64,000 nt of DNA. Source: Natronococcus pandeyae (GTDB lineage: Archaea; Halobacteriota; Halobacteria; Halobacteriales; Natrialbaceae). Position 1 is the first letter of the stretch, and every line of letters begins with the position of its first letter. The stretch lies in contig NZ_PHNJ01000005.1 in assembly GCF_008122205.1 (NCBI RefSeq), forward strand, positions 276,800 through 340,799, given 5' to 3'. The notes beneath the pieces were generated by a model, which ran no database searches, had not been told where the DNA came from, and saw only the letters and a list, made by a program, of their open reading frames with translations. A program made the translations under genes and the position numbers. Below are positions 17,377 to 25,947 of the stretch, piece after piece.

Positions 17377-17856
17377 ATGTCGCGACGCGTCTCTCGAGCG
17401 AACCTTACCGACGTCTTCCTTCGGGACTGCAGACGGCTGCTCCTGTCGATGCGAGGGCGCTTTTTTACGCGACCGAAGCCCCTCGAGCCGTCCGTCCTCG
17501 TCTCGCTCTCCGCGGCCGAGGCGGAGCGACTGCTCGGCGAGCACCACTTCGCTCCGAACTGGGACATGTCGTTCGCGTACTTCGGCGAGGTGTGTAACCT
17601 CCGGCGAGTCGAGTACGTCACCGATCACCCGAGCGGCTACGAGTGGTGGCAAGTTCACGTTCGGGGCTACCACCACCCCGAGGGGCTCGAACTGACGGCC
17701 CACTTCGAGACCGATCCGAGCGAATCGCCCGACGCGCACGTCGACCGGGTCGGGATCGACATCGAGCGCGGCCTCGAGGAACTGAAGCGCGTTCTCGAGT
17801 CGAACGACGTCCCGTACCGGTCGCTCACGCCGACCGAGGTCGCCTCCCTCCAGTAG
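17377..17856 (+). CDS. Conserved hypothetical haloarchaeal protein
   Basis: This 159-residue protein has a basic N-terminal 30 residues (RVSRANLTDVF, RRLLLSMRGRFF), unusual in this acidic proteome, then an acidic alpha/beta domain containing YEWWQVHVRGYHHPEGLEL near residue 90 and a closing helix GLEELKRVLESNDV. I recognise no catalytic motif. The TATA-like gttttacg run about 30 bases upstream suits a short or absent leader. The basic start may contact membrane or nucleic acid; that is a guess. Confidence 0.72.
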   Translation: MSRRVSRANLTDVFLRDCRRLLLSMRGRFFTRPKPLEPSVLVSLSAAEAERLLGEHHFAPNWDMSFAYFGEVCNLRRVEYVTDHPSGYEWWQVHVRGYHHPEGLELTAHFETDPSESPDAHVDRVGIDIERGLEELKRVLESNDVPYRSLTPTEVASLQ

Positions 17857-17934
17857 GCGAGCGGGAGAGGTGTCGCGGCCGTCGGTCGGAGCCGACAGGT
17901 ACTCACGGACCGGTCGATACTGTGCGGACAACGA

Positions 17935-19527
17935 ATGGAGAGGGAGGCGCTCACGTCCTATCGGCCCACGAAACCCGAGATAGCCGTTTTCGTCTCGGGC
18001 GTGACCAGTATGGGCCTCGAGATTCTCGCGGTGCGCGTCGTCGCACCGCAGTTCGGGAGCCACATCTACACCGTCGGCGGCATTCTGACGGTCTTTCTCG
18101 CCGCGCTGAGTCTGGGCTACTGGCAGGGCGGCAAGCGGGCGGGGCTGGCGACGAACCGGGAGATGTCCTGGATCATGCTCGCGACCGCGGTGTACGTCGC
18201 AGTGGTGGTCTACTCGAGCGATCTGTTGCTCGCGTACACGTCGACGCTGGCGCTGCCGCCGCGGTACGCCTCGCTCCCGGCCGTGATCGTCCTCTTCGGG
18301 CCGCCGACCTACCTGCTGGGATTCATCAGCCCCTACGCCGCCGAACTCTCGCAGAAACAGGGGATCGGCGAGGCGTCGGGCCACGTCTACGCGCTGGGAA
18401 CTATCGGGAGTATCCTCGGCTCGGCGGCGACCACGTTCGTCCTCATTCCCGTCCTGAGCATCGGAGAGATCGGACTCCTCTTCGGACTCACCCTCGTCGC
18501 CACTGCGCTCGCGCTCACGCTGCCGTCGCCGTCGCGCAATCCGACGGTCGCGAGCGTGGTCGTCGTGCTGTTGCTCGTCGGCGCGGCCGGCGGCGGTCCC
18601 GCCGCGTTCGACTACCGCGGTGACGTCGTCTACGAGAGTCAGACCCCTCATCAGCAACTCGAGGTCGTGGACGACCGCGACGACGTTCGAACGATGTATC
18701 TGGACGGTTCCCGTCACAGCGCGATAGACCTCGAGGACCCCGACCGCCACGTCTTCGCCTACACGAGGTACTTCCACCTGCCGATGCTGATGACCGACGA
18801 TCCCGACGACGTCGACCGCGTCCTCTTCATCGGCGGTGGCGGCTACACCGGCCCGCAGGACTTCGAGGAGCGCTACGACGTCACCGTCGACGTCGTCGAG
18901 ATCGATCCCGAAGTGACCGAGGCTGCCGAGGACTACTTCGGCTTCGACCGGGACGACGAGGACGTGACCGTCTACGCCCAGGACGGCCGGCAGTTCCTCG
19001 AGGAGACCGACGAGACGTACGACGTGATCGTCCTCGACGCCTACAAGCAGGACCAGGTCCCGTTCCACCTGACTACCGAGGAGTTCATGCAGCTCGCGTC
19101 GGACCGGCTGAGCGACGACGGCGTCCTGTTCGCGAACGTCATCTCCTCGCCGGACGGACCCGCCTCGGAGTTCTACCGCGCGGAGTACAAGACCATAGAG
19201 CAGGCGTTCCCGAAGGTCTACAGCTTCCGGACGTCCGAACAGAGCTCCGTCCAGAACATCGGACTCGTCGCGACGAAAGACGACGGCGAACTCACGCAGG
19301 CCGACCTCGAGGAGCGAAACGACGAGCGAGCGCTGGGTGTCGACCTGAGCGACGAGATCGATAACCAGATGGCCGATCCCAAAACCGACGACGTCCCGGT
19401 GTTGCGTGACGACAGAGCGCCGGTCGACAGCCTGCTCGATCCGATGGTGGGCCAGCGGTACGTCATCGAGGAGACGGGAGAGTCGGAGCCGGCGACGGCG
19501 ACGACGGTGGCATCTCCGGCGACGTGA
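17935..19527 (+). CDS. Membrane-fused spermidine synthase-like protein
   Basis: This 530-residue protein joins an N-terminal membrane domain of about seven helices (residues 12-220) to a spermidine-synthase-like Rossmann domain. The latter shows RVLFIGGGGYTGPQ near residue 298, an acidic VDVVEIDPEVTEAA strand, the YDVIVLDAYK motif near 361 and PFHLTTEEFMQL. In true aminopropyltransferases the aspartate in a DxxD loop deprotonates the amine; VLDAYK keeps only part of that loop. The N-terminal segment resembles the MFS-like part of bacterial fused SpeE proteins. Substrate and activity are uncertain, and it could make or move an aminopropylated compound at the membrane. Confidence 0.85.
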   Translation: MEREALTSYRPTKPEIAVFVSGVTSMGLEILAVRVVAPQFGSHIYTVGGILTVFLAALSLGYWQGGKRAGLATNREMSWIMLATAVYVAVVVYSSDLLLAYTSTLALPPRYASLPAVIVLFGPPTYLLGFISPYAAELSQKQGIGEASGHVYALGTIGSILGSAATTFVLIPVLSIGEIGLLFGLTLVATALALTLPSPSRNPTVASVVVVLLLVGAAGGGPAAFDYRGDVVYESQTPHQQLEVVDDRDDVRTMYLDGSRHSAIDLEDPDRHVFAYTRYFHLPMLMTDDPDDVDRVLFIGGGGYTGPQDFEERYDVTVDVVEIDPEVTEAAEDYFGFDRDDEDVTVYAQDGRQFLEETDETYDVIVLDAYKQDQVPFHLTTEEFMQLASDRLSDDGVLFANVISSPDGPASEFYRAEYKTIEQAFPKVYSFRTSEQSSVQNIGLVATKDDGELTQADLEERNDERALGVDLSDEIDNQMADPKTDDVPVLRDDRAPVDSLLDPMVGQRYVIEETGESEPATATTVASPAT

Positions 19528-19613
19528 AACCGGCTCGAGTGGGTCCAATCGTGGAGCCGTCCGCTCTCACTGGCTGGTAGAAACTTCAGGTGGGTGGTCC
19601 CTGTACAGGGTCT

Positions 19614-20612
19614 ATGAGCGACGAGACGACCGAGTGGCGCCACTCGGCATTCCAGTGGACAGTCATCGAGGGGAATCGACTGATCGTCGCGGGCACGCTC
19701 CTCGGCGGGATACTGCTGCTGTTGCTCGTCTTGCTCGCCGTGAATCTGTTTCCGCGAGCGCCCGGCGACCCGCTCTATCTCCTCATCAGTGCGTTTCTGG
19801 GCGGAAACCTCACGCTCATCACCGTCGTCATCGCGATCAACCAGCTCGTGTTCTCGCGGGAACTCGGCTCGCCCGGAAATCTGGAGCAGCGAACCCGAAA
19901 CGCCGTCGAGTACCGCAACCAGGTCCAGGAGGTGATGGATCGTACGGTGAGCCCGGTGATGCCCGGCTCGTTCCTGCTGGTGCTTCACGAGAACCTCGGC
20001 AAACGAGCACAGGCGTTGCGCGAAACGATCACGAATCCCTGCGACGACGATCTCGCCGCGGAGATCGACGAACTCGTCGGCGCGCTCCGGGGCGACGTCC
20101 GGGACGTTACGAGAGCGCTCGATACGCCCGCCGCGGACGAACAGATCTTCGGCGCGATCGCGGCGACGCTGGGCACGACGCAGGCCGAGCAGTTGTACGA
20201 CCTCTCCCGCGTCGAAACGGAGTACGACGCCCAGCTCTCGGACGAGCAACGCGAGCTGTTCGACTCGATCCGCGAACACCTGCTCCACATCGACGTCGCC
20301 CGGAAGTACTTCCGGACGGTCTACATCACCAAGGAGCTCTCCTTCCTCTCGAGGGTGCTCCTGATCGTCGGGCTCCCGGCGCAACTGTTCCTCGCGGCGA
20401 CGCTCGCGGTGTACGATCTCGCCGCGATCGAAGCCCTCCCCGTGGCCACGATCGTCGGGGCGACGCTCGTCGCCATGGTCGCCTGTTTCGCGCCGCTGGC
20501 GATCCTGGCGTCGTTCGTCCTCCGGCTGTCGTGGGTCGCACAGCGAAACGCGACCGTCATGCCGTTTGCGGCCTCGGAGAAGGATTACACGCTGTTTTCG
20601 GGCGAGAGCTGA
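19614..20612 (+). CDS. Multi-pass membrane protein of unknown function
   Basis: This 332-residue protein has two membrane helices near the N-terminus (about 25-50 and 57-82), a long helical soluble domain of around 160 residues, and two more helices near the C-terminus (about 255-280 and 283-310). The soluble part is rich in charged helices (LREHLLHIDVARKYFRTVYI). The layout, two helices, a cytoplasmic helical bundle, then two helices, recalls ion-channel or sensor architectures, but no family motif is clear. The start at 19614 follows the TATA-like tgtacagg region. Confidence 0.72.
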   Translation: MSDETTEWRHSAFQWTVIEGNRLIVAGTLLGGILLLLLVLLAVNLFPRAPGDPLYLLISAFLGGNLTLITVVIAINQLVFSRELGSPGNLEQRTRNAVEYRNQVQEVMDRTVSPVMPGSFLLVLHENLGKRAQALRETITNPCDDDLAAEIDELVGALRGDVRDVTRALDTPAADEQIFGAIAATLGTTQAEQLYDLSRVETEYDAQLSDEQRELFDSIREHLLHIDVARKYFRTVYITKELSFLSRVLLIVGLPAQLFLAATLAVYDLAAIEALPVATIVGATLVAMVACFAPLAILASFVLRLSWVAQRNATVMPFAASEKDYTLFSGES

Positions 20613-20690
20613 CTGCTGGTCGAACGTGGTTGCTCCGAGAGAGCGTCTCGTAGTACTTGGCCGTCTGACATTCACAGATCCCAAAAGAGA

Positions 20691-20699
20691 CTTATAAGG
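20691..20699 (+). promoter_or_regulatory. TATA element of the DUF6517-like lipoprotein gene
   Basis: CTTATAAGG is centred 25 bases before the ATG at 20721, the spacing for a leaderless transcript. It is one of the clearest TATA boxes in the window. Confidence 0.65.
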
Positions 20700-20720
20700 T
20701 TGGACTAAATCTCTGCCGAA

Positions 20721-21518
20721 ATGAAACGTCGACACGTCATCGCTGGCGCGGGAAGTATCGGCCTCGCGAGCCTCGCAGGCTGTCTGGGGCTGGCCGGACT
20801 CGACGCACACGAGGCCTCGCCGGCCGGTGTCGATCCGGCCGTCCGCGACGACACCGGATACGAACAAACCGAGGTCGACGACCTGCGGATCGAAGAGGAG
20901 GTCGGCGTCTCCGCGGCCTCCGAAGAAATCGTCGTGACGAACTATCTCACCGAACACGAGAAGGCCGTCGACATGGGTCCGCTCGGCGAACAGCGAGGAG
21001 CGGAGTTTACAATCCTCTCGACTCCAAAGGTCGGGGTCGCCGGACAGAACTTCAATCCGGTCGAGGACAAGTCCGCCGCCGAACTCGTCGAACTGATCGC
21101 CGGCAACTACGACGCGGTCGGCGACGTCGAGCACGTCTCGGACGACGAGGTGACGATCCTCGAGCAGTCGACGACGATGTCGACGTTCGTCGCCGACGCG
21201 GAGTTCGAGGGCCAGAGCGTCGACGTGAACCTCCACGTTACGGAGGCCGTCGAGACCGACGACGACCTGCTCGTGACGATCGGCGTCTATCCGGAGCGCC
21301 TCGAGGGCCAGGAAGAACCAAACGTGCGCTCGCTCGTCGAACACGTCCTCGAGGACGTCGAAGACGCCGGCGAGCAGAACGGCGGTGAGGAAGGCGAAGA
21401 CGGCGAGGACGACGAAGAGGCTGACGAGAGCGATGACGAGGCGGGAGACGACGCTGACGAAGGCGACGGCAGCAACGACGAGGACGGCGAGGACGACGAG
21501 GACGACGGAATCGTCTAA
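20721..21518 (+). CDS. DUF6517-like haloarchaeal lipoprotein
   Basis: This 265-residue protein starts MKRRHVIAGAGSIGLASLAGC: a twin-arginine-type signal ending in a lipobox, so it is probably exported folded and lipid-anchored at the cysteine (residue 21). The central part, with IVVTNYLTEHEKAVDMGPLG and FTILSTPKVGVAGQNFNP, matches a haloarchaeal family annotated DUF6517, whose role is unknown. The last 60 residues are almost entirely Glu, Asp and Gly, a highly acidic tail that may bind cations or act as a surface spacer. A mobile element begins 62 bases after the stop. Confidence 0.85.
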   Translation: MKRRHVIAGAGSIGLASLAGCLGLAGLDAHEASPAGVDPAVRDDTGYEQTEVDDLRIEEEVGVSAASEEIVVTNYLTEHEKAVDMGPLGEQRGAEFTILSTPKVGVAGQNFNPVEDKSAAELVELIAGNYDAVGDVEHVSDDEVTILEQSTTMSTFVADAEFEGQSVDVNLHVTEAVETDDDLLVTIGVYPERLEGQEEPNVRSLVEHVLEDVEDAGEQNGGEEGEDGEDDEEADESDDEAGDDADEGDGSNDEDGEDDEDDGIV

Positions 21519-21579
21519 CTCACGCCGGAGGCCGTTTTCGCTACTTTGCGTTCGATCGCGTTTGCTGCTCCGTCGTTAC

Positions 21580-22107
21580 CAGTAGTTGGTAATACAGTTT
21601 TGTTATTCAGTCGTGGAACTGAACATGAACCGGTTGAATCGCTACGTGCAGATGCGAGTGCAACACGCAATTTGATGACAGAAAGCATTTACATTTTCAT
21701 AATTTTATTTCTCTCATGCAAGGTGATACAGTCGTTACTGGCGGATACAACGGTATGCAGGCGGTGGGTATGGGTATCGTTGTACTCGCAATTGGTGCAA
21801 CGTTCGGCCTGTATCTCCTCGGACTATCGGTCGGATTCCTCGGGATTGCGTTCGTCGGTATTTGGAGCGGATTGATGATACTGGCATGGCCGCTGTTCAA
21901 AAAGGCTCATCCACGCTACGACTCTACCACTCAGGAGTAGTGTTTCTCAACTACGTTCCCATCCAGTCCTCAGCATAGCCGTTCGAGTTGCACTTGGGCT
22001 TTGACAGAAACTATAGAGATTGAATCGATATTGTTGATTATATCGCCTACACGTAACGGGAGTTTCGCACGCGATTCTGAATAAAGAAACCGTGCTACCA
22101 TCTACTG
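21580..22107. mobile_element. ~528-bp non-autonomous mobile element, copy 1
   Basis: The ends are inverted repeats: left CAGTAGTTGGTAATACAG, and the complement of the right end CAGTAGATGGTAGCACGG, both continuing to TTATTCAG. About 75 bases at the left and 60 at the right match the element at 43514-44050, but the interiors differ. The interior is AT-rich compared with the chromosome and carries one small forward gene. Read on the minus strand, the left end shows a decayed C-terminal coding tail (AIQPVHVQFHD then stop) that is also recognisable in copy 2, suggesting an internal deletion derivative of an insertion sequence. Exact ends and target duplication could not be fixed. Confidence 0.65.
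21716..21940 (+). CDS. Small membrane protein carried inside the mobile element
   Basis: This 74-residue protein has two hydrophobic helices, about 14-36 (MQAVGMGIVVLAIGATFG) and 38-60 (SVGFLGIAFVGIWSGLMILA), and a short basic/charged C-terminus. It lacks the strong acidity and codon bias of neighbouring proteins, fitting foreign or recently acquired DNA. It lies wholly inside the ~528-bp element and is preceded by an AT-rich promoter-like region (acattttcataattttatttc). No function is recognisable; it may be passenger cargo. Confidence 0.6.
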   Translation: MQGDTVVTGGYNGMQAVGMGIVVLAIGATFGLYLLGLSVGFLGIAFVGIWSGLMILAWPLFKKAHPRYDSTTQE

Positions 22108-22132
22108 CTACTGTGTCAGCTATCACAGACTC

Positions 22133-22744
22133 CTAGAGCCCAGCGCCCGAGGGCGCGTCCGGTAGCTCGTACTTCTCGACCTCGAGTCCCAGTTCCTCGA
22201 GCGCGCCCTCGAGGTGACGTTCCTCGGCGAAGTCGGCGCCGTCCGCCTCGCGAAGTCGCTGGGCCGTCGCGAGTACCTCGCCGCGGCGGTCGTCCGGGAC
22301 GTCGAACTTGTCGGTCGAGAGCTCGATGGTGAGGCCGTTGTGATCCCGGGTGTACAGCGAGTGGAAGATGCCGCGGTCGAACTCGTTGTAGCTGTGTTCG
22401 GCCTCCTCGAGCGCTTCTTTCGTCTCGACGAACCGCTCCGGGTCGACCGAAAACGAGAGGTGGTGGACGGAGCCGATCTGGTGGCGAAGTGGCTGCGGGT
22501 TCGACTGCCGGTCGTCGCTCACGAAGAAGGTGATGATCCGACCGTCGCCCGTGTCGAAGAAGAGGTGCATCGAATCCGGATCGTCGAGATTCGGCTGTCT
22601 GAGCACCAGCGGCATGCCGAGCAGGTCGCGGTAGAACGCGATCGTATCCTCTTCGTTGCTCCCGACGAGGGTGACGTGGTCGGTTCCCGAAAGCTGGATC
22701 GGACTGTCCGGTCGGTCGGCCGTGATCTCGATATCGTCGGTCAT
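22133..22744 (-). CDS. VOC-superfamily (glyoxalase/dioxygenase-like) protein
   Basis: This 203-residue protein has one vicinal-oxygen-chelate domain. Metal ligands are suggested by GTDHVTLVG near residue 20 (His), VHHLSFSV near 94 (His) and the glutamate in NGLTIELS near 137. The layout resembles ring-cleaving dioxygenases and glyoxalases. The last 50 residues are helical and extend beyond the domain. The substrate is unknown. Its 3' end is 25 bases from the mobile element. Confidence 0.85.
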   Translation of the reverse strand: MTDDIEITADRPDSPIQLSGTDHVTLVGSNEEDTIAFYRDLLGMPLVLRQPNLDDPDSMHLFFDTGDGRIITFFVSDDRQSNPQPLRHQIGSVHHLSFSVDPERFVETKEALEEAEHSYNEFDRGIFHSLYTRDHNGLTIELSTDKFDVPDDRRGEVLATAQRLREADGADFAEERHLEGALEELGLEVEKYELPDAPSGAGL

Positions 22745-22797
22745 CGTCCTCCCGTTGGGGTGCTCGGTACGTAAACCTGTAACCCGAACGGGGCATC

Positions 22798-23220
22798 TCA
22801 GCGTGTCACGTTTCCGGTCACAACCACCGGCCGGTCGGCCTCGAGGATGACCGACTGGCTGACGCTGCCGAAGATCGCTTTCCCGACCGGAGAGCGCTTT
22901 CGGCCGCCGAGCACGATCGAATCGATGTCGTACTCCGTGGCCGTCTCGAGGATGTCGGCCTCGGTGTCGCCGCTGTCCTCGAGGACAGTGACGTCGACAT
23001 CGTGGTCCTCGAGGTGTTCCATGGCTCGCCGAACGGAGCCGATTCGCGTGGCCGTCTTGAACTGCTGGAACTCCTTCGGGAGGTCGTCGCTGTCATCGGT
23101 GAAGACGAACAGCACGTACGCCTCGATCGGTTCGTCCGCACTCGGCAACGACGTCACGTACTCGGCCTGGGCGCGCGCTCGCTCTTCGTTCGTGTCGACG
23201 GGGAGCAGGACCCGATACAT
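22798..23220 (-). CDS. Universal stress protein (UspA-like)
   Basis: This 140-residue protein has the UspA Rossmann-like fold with [14 protein letters not shown] at the start and the nucleotide-binding pattern [22 protein letters not shown] near the C-terminus, close to the G-x2-G-x9-G(S) motif of ATP-binding members. Such proteins act as dimers in stress adaptation. I chose the ATG at 23220, which gives the family start, over an upstream start. A second universal stress protein gene lies at 61747. Confidence 0.9.
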   Translation of the reverse strand: MYRVLLPVDTNEERARAQAEYVTSLPSADEPIEAYVLFVFTDDSDDLPKEFQQFKTATRIGSVRRAMEHLEDHDVDVTVLEDSGDTEADILETATEYDIDSIVLGGRKRSPVGKAIFGSVSQSVILEADRPVVVTGNVTR

Positions 23221-23389
23221 AGTCGACTGTTCGGCTGGATCACCAATAAATACGACTGTAAACTGGGTCTCCACGCGGGTGTCGTCCGTACAGGAGTGTC
23301 TCTCTCGAGGCGAGACCGATCCAACCGGGGATCGAGTACTCGAGGTCGAGTGAATCGCGACCGCCCCTTCTTAAAGACGAAACCAGGAC

Positions 23390-23926
23390 ATGGCAAGGTC
23401 TATGCTTCCATCGTCCACAGACGGCGATATGCAACTCGAGCAGCAGTCTCAGGAGAGCCGCTGGCGCGGGACGGTTCCGAGCGCACTCGACGGACGGGTA
23501 CTCGGACTGGTCGTCGTGACGGCGGCGCTCGCGGCGTCGCTGAACGTTCCGTACGGCGGGCTTCCCGTCGGGATCGTCGCGTTCGCGGTGCTCGCAGGCG
23601 GCGGCGTCGCCGTCCACCTGCTCGGCGAACGCAAACTGCGCCGGCTCACGGACGGACTCGTCGAGCGGTGGGCCGACGCCGGCGGGCGGATCGAGGACGT
23701 GACGAAGACGTCCGAGGGGATGCGAACGGAGTGGCTCGTCCACACCCCCGACGGATCGATCAGGATCGGCGGCATCGCGCTGGTGCCGGTCAGCCGGCTC
23801 TCCGTCGAGTGGCAGGGCGTCGGCGACACCATGGATGCCAGCGAGGCAGAGGCGGAGCTAGACCGACTCGCGGAGAGTCTGTTCGAGGAGATCTTCGAGA
23901 TCGGCGCTGCGACGCAGCGATCGTAA
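23390..23926 (+). CDS. Membrane-anchored hypothetical protein
   Basis: This protein of up to 178 residues has a polar N-terminus, two hydrophobic helices (about 37-55 and 57-78), and a cytoplasmic alpha/beta domain with VTKTSEGMRTEWLVHTPDG and an acidic closing helix. I recognise no family. The start is uncertain: a TATA-like TTCTTAAA at 23368-23375 would place a leaderless start near the in-frame ATG at 23402, and there is another ATG at 23429. Confidence 0.68.
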   Translation: MARSMLPSSTDGDMQLEQQSQESRWRGTVPSALDGRVLGLVVVTAALAASLNVPYGGLPVGIVAFAVLAGGGVAVHLLGERKLRRLTDGLVERWADAGGRIEDVTKTSEGMRTEWLVHTPDGSIRIGGIALVPVSRLSVEWQGVGDTMDASEAEAELDRLAESLFEEIFEIGAATQRS

Positions 23927-24031
23927 GGCGTTCCGGTTCCGTTCTGCTGCCGCCCGCGGCGATCACGGGGAGCGCCTCGCTCGACGCCTGGTCCCCGTAC
24001 GGTAAAGTATCAGTACGACCAGGAACCGGAC

Positions 24032-25207
24032 ATGCGACTGGACGGCGTTCGAGTGCTCGATCTCTCGCGACTCTTGCCCGGCCCGTACGCGACGCAACTG
24101 CTGGCCGACTCGGGGGCCGAGGTGGTGAAGATCGAGGACACCGACGCGGGCGACTACGCCCGATCGATGGCGCCGCGGACGTCCCGCGGCGTCGGCGCGA
24201 TTTTCGAGATGGTAAACCGGGGAAAACGAAGCGTCTCGATCGACCTGAAAGACGAGGACGGTCGGACGGCCTTCTATCGGCTCGTCGAGGACGCCGACGT
24301 CGTCCTCGAGGGGTTCCGACCGGGCGTCGCCGAGCGCCTGGGGATCGACTACGAGACCCTCACCGAGTACAACGACGAGTTGATCTACTGTTCGCTCACC
24401 GGCTACGGCCAGGACGGCCCCTGGGCGGATCGGGCCGGTCACGACCTCAACTACGTCGCCCTCTCGGGGCTGCTCGATATGACTCGTGACTCGCCCGACG
24501 CAAAGCCGCAGGTCCCCGGCTACCCGATCGGGGATATGGCCGGCGGGCTGTTCGCCGCGTTCGCCGTCTGCGAGGCGCTGCTCTCGCGCGAACTCGGCAA
24601 CACCGGCGGCGAGTACGTCGACGTCGCGATGGCCGACGTCGTCGCCTCGTTCTCCCAGCCGGTCGCCTACCAGGCGCTCACCGGGGATCCGGCCGAGCCG
24701 CGACCCGGGGAGACGCCGCTAACCGGTGGCGTACCGTGGTACGATAGCTACGAGACCGCCGACGAGAGATGGGTGACGCTAGCCGCCCTCGAACCGAAGT
24801 TCTGGCGCGCGTTCTGCGAGGCGGTCGATCGGGAGGACCTCGCCGACGAACACGGCTCGCAGGATCCGAACGTACGCGCTGCCCTTCGAAACGAACTCCG
24901 AGAGCTGTTCCGCGAACGGACGCGAGACGAGTGGGAGGCGCGACTCGAGGACGTCGATGCCGCGTTCGCCGGCGTGTACACACCCGCGGAGGCGTTCGAG
25001 AATCCCCAATTTCGGGCGCGGGGACTCGTCGAACGTCCCGACGACGGGCCACCGCGGATCGGGTTTCCCGCGCGCTGTAGCGAGGGATCGACGGGGACCG
25101 CCGAGACGATCCCAGAACAGGGCGAGCAGACGGAGCAGTACCTCGCCGACGCAGGCTACAGCGACGGCGAAATCGAGCGCCTCCTCGAGTCCGGCGCGGT
25201 TCGCTGA
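24032..25207 (+). CDS. CaiB/BaiF CoA transferase-family protein, racemase-like
   Basis: This 391-residue class III CoA-transferase fold protein begins LDGVRVLDLSRLLPGPYATQ. It has VLEGFRPGVAERLGIDYE (around 91-108) and SLTGYGQDGP, followed by RAGHDLNYVALSG with H137 and D138. The HD pair and context are closer to alpha-methylacyl-CoA racemase, which inverts the 2-methyl centre of branched acyl-CoA, than to formyl-CoA transferase. Some family members act as CoA transferases, so the reaction is inferred. It stands alone between a membrane-protein gene and the convergent carbonic-anhydrase-like gene. Confidence 0.88.
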   Translation: MRLDGVRVLDLSRLLPGPYATQLLADSGAEVVKIEDTDAGDYARSMAPRTSRGVGAIFEMVNRGKRSVSIDLKDEDGRTAFYRLVEDADVVLEGFRPGVAERLGIDYETLTEYNDELIYCSLTGYGQDGPWADRAGHDLNYVALSGLLDMTRDSPDAKPQVPGYPIGDMAGGLFAAFAVCEALLSRELGNTGGEYVDVAMADVVASFSQPVAYQALTGDPAEPRPGETPLTGGVPWYDSYETADERWVTLAALEPKFWRAFCEAVDREDLADEHGSQDPNVRAALRNELRELFRERTRDEWEARLEDVDAAFAGVYTPAEAFENPQFRARGLVERPDDGPPRIGFPARCSEGSTGTAETIPEQGEQTEQYLADAGYSDGEIERLLESGAVR

Positions 25208-25221
25208 TCGCGGAAAGCGGC

Positions 25222-25740
25222 CTACTCGAACAGGTCTGTGTGGCGCTTGGCCAGGTCCGTGTACTCGCCCGACGAGAAGTCCTCGAAGATGGCCTCGGGA
25301 TCGATGCCCGTCTCCTCGAGTGGCGTGATCTCGGCCGGAACGCCGCGGACGAACGACTCCGGCGGAATCGCGTACTCGTCGGGAACCACCGTTCCCGCAG
25401 CGACGATACTGCTGGTCCCAACTGTCGCGTCGGTGTTGAGCGTCGTGTTGAACCCGACCAGCGCGCCCGTCTCGACGGTCGCCTCGTTGAGAACAGCGCC
25501 GTGACCGACCATCACCTGGTCCTCGAGCGTCGCCGCGTGAAGCGTCGCGTTGTCACCGACGTGGGTCTCTCTCCCGATACGAACGGGATCGATGTCGCCG
25601 CGGAGCACGACGCCCGGCCAGACGCTCGCATCCGCCTCGACGGTTACGTCGCCGACGAGCGTGGCGTCTCGGCTCACGCGCGCCTCCTCGTGAATCGACG
25701 GGGACGCCCCCTCGAACTCGTAGGTTCGGCTGTCGACCAT
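25222..25740 (-). CDS. Gamma-carbonic-anhydrase-like hexapeptide protein
   Basis: This 172-residue left-handed beta-helix protein shows repeated hexapeptide turns (VGDVTVEADASVWPGVVLRGD) as in CamH/YrdA. Two of the three expected metal histidines are seen, in NATLHA (H68) and VGHG (H80). The third, five residues after H80, is an asparagine: VGHGAVLNEA has N85 where VGHGAxLHGC is usual. A canonical zinc or iron site would therefore be incomplete, so activity is in doubt and the protein may serve another role. The start at 25740 (MVDSRTYEFEG) is chosen from the family N-terminus. Confidence 0.83.
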   Translation of the reverse strand: MVDSRTYEFEGASPSIHEEARVSRDATLVGDVTVEADASVWPGVVLRGDIDPVRIGRETHVGDNATLHAATLEDQVMVGHGAVLNEATVETGALVGFNTTLNTDATVGTSSIVAAGTVVPDEYAIPPESFVRGVPAEITPLEETGIDPEAIFEDFSSGEYTDLAKRHTDLFE

Positions 25741-25947
25741 GAGAAAGCCGACCACGACGTGGCTCATAATGGTTCGTCGTCGAAATCGGGACAGTCACCG
25801 CTTCAGAACGGACGTGAGACGATCGGCTCGACGCTTCCGTCGGCTCCGATGAACGTCTTACGGACCACTCAGTACCATCCAGTACCATGCAGAGGTATGC
25901 AAGCCCTCAGCTTATTACGTCCACGGGCGGAGTGACACTCGACGATC

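Noticed and set aside
17086..21344. Two long reverse frames (about 820 and 708 codons) opposite the spermidine-synthase-like and membrane-protein genes
   Set aside because: Low-complexity Arg/Asp/Val-rich translations without motifs, opposite recognisable genes; the TMEM175 N-terminal piece at 17273 is the only real coding part.
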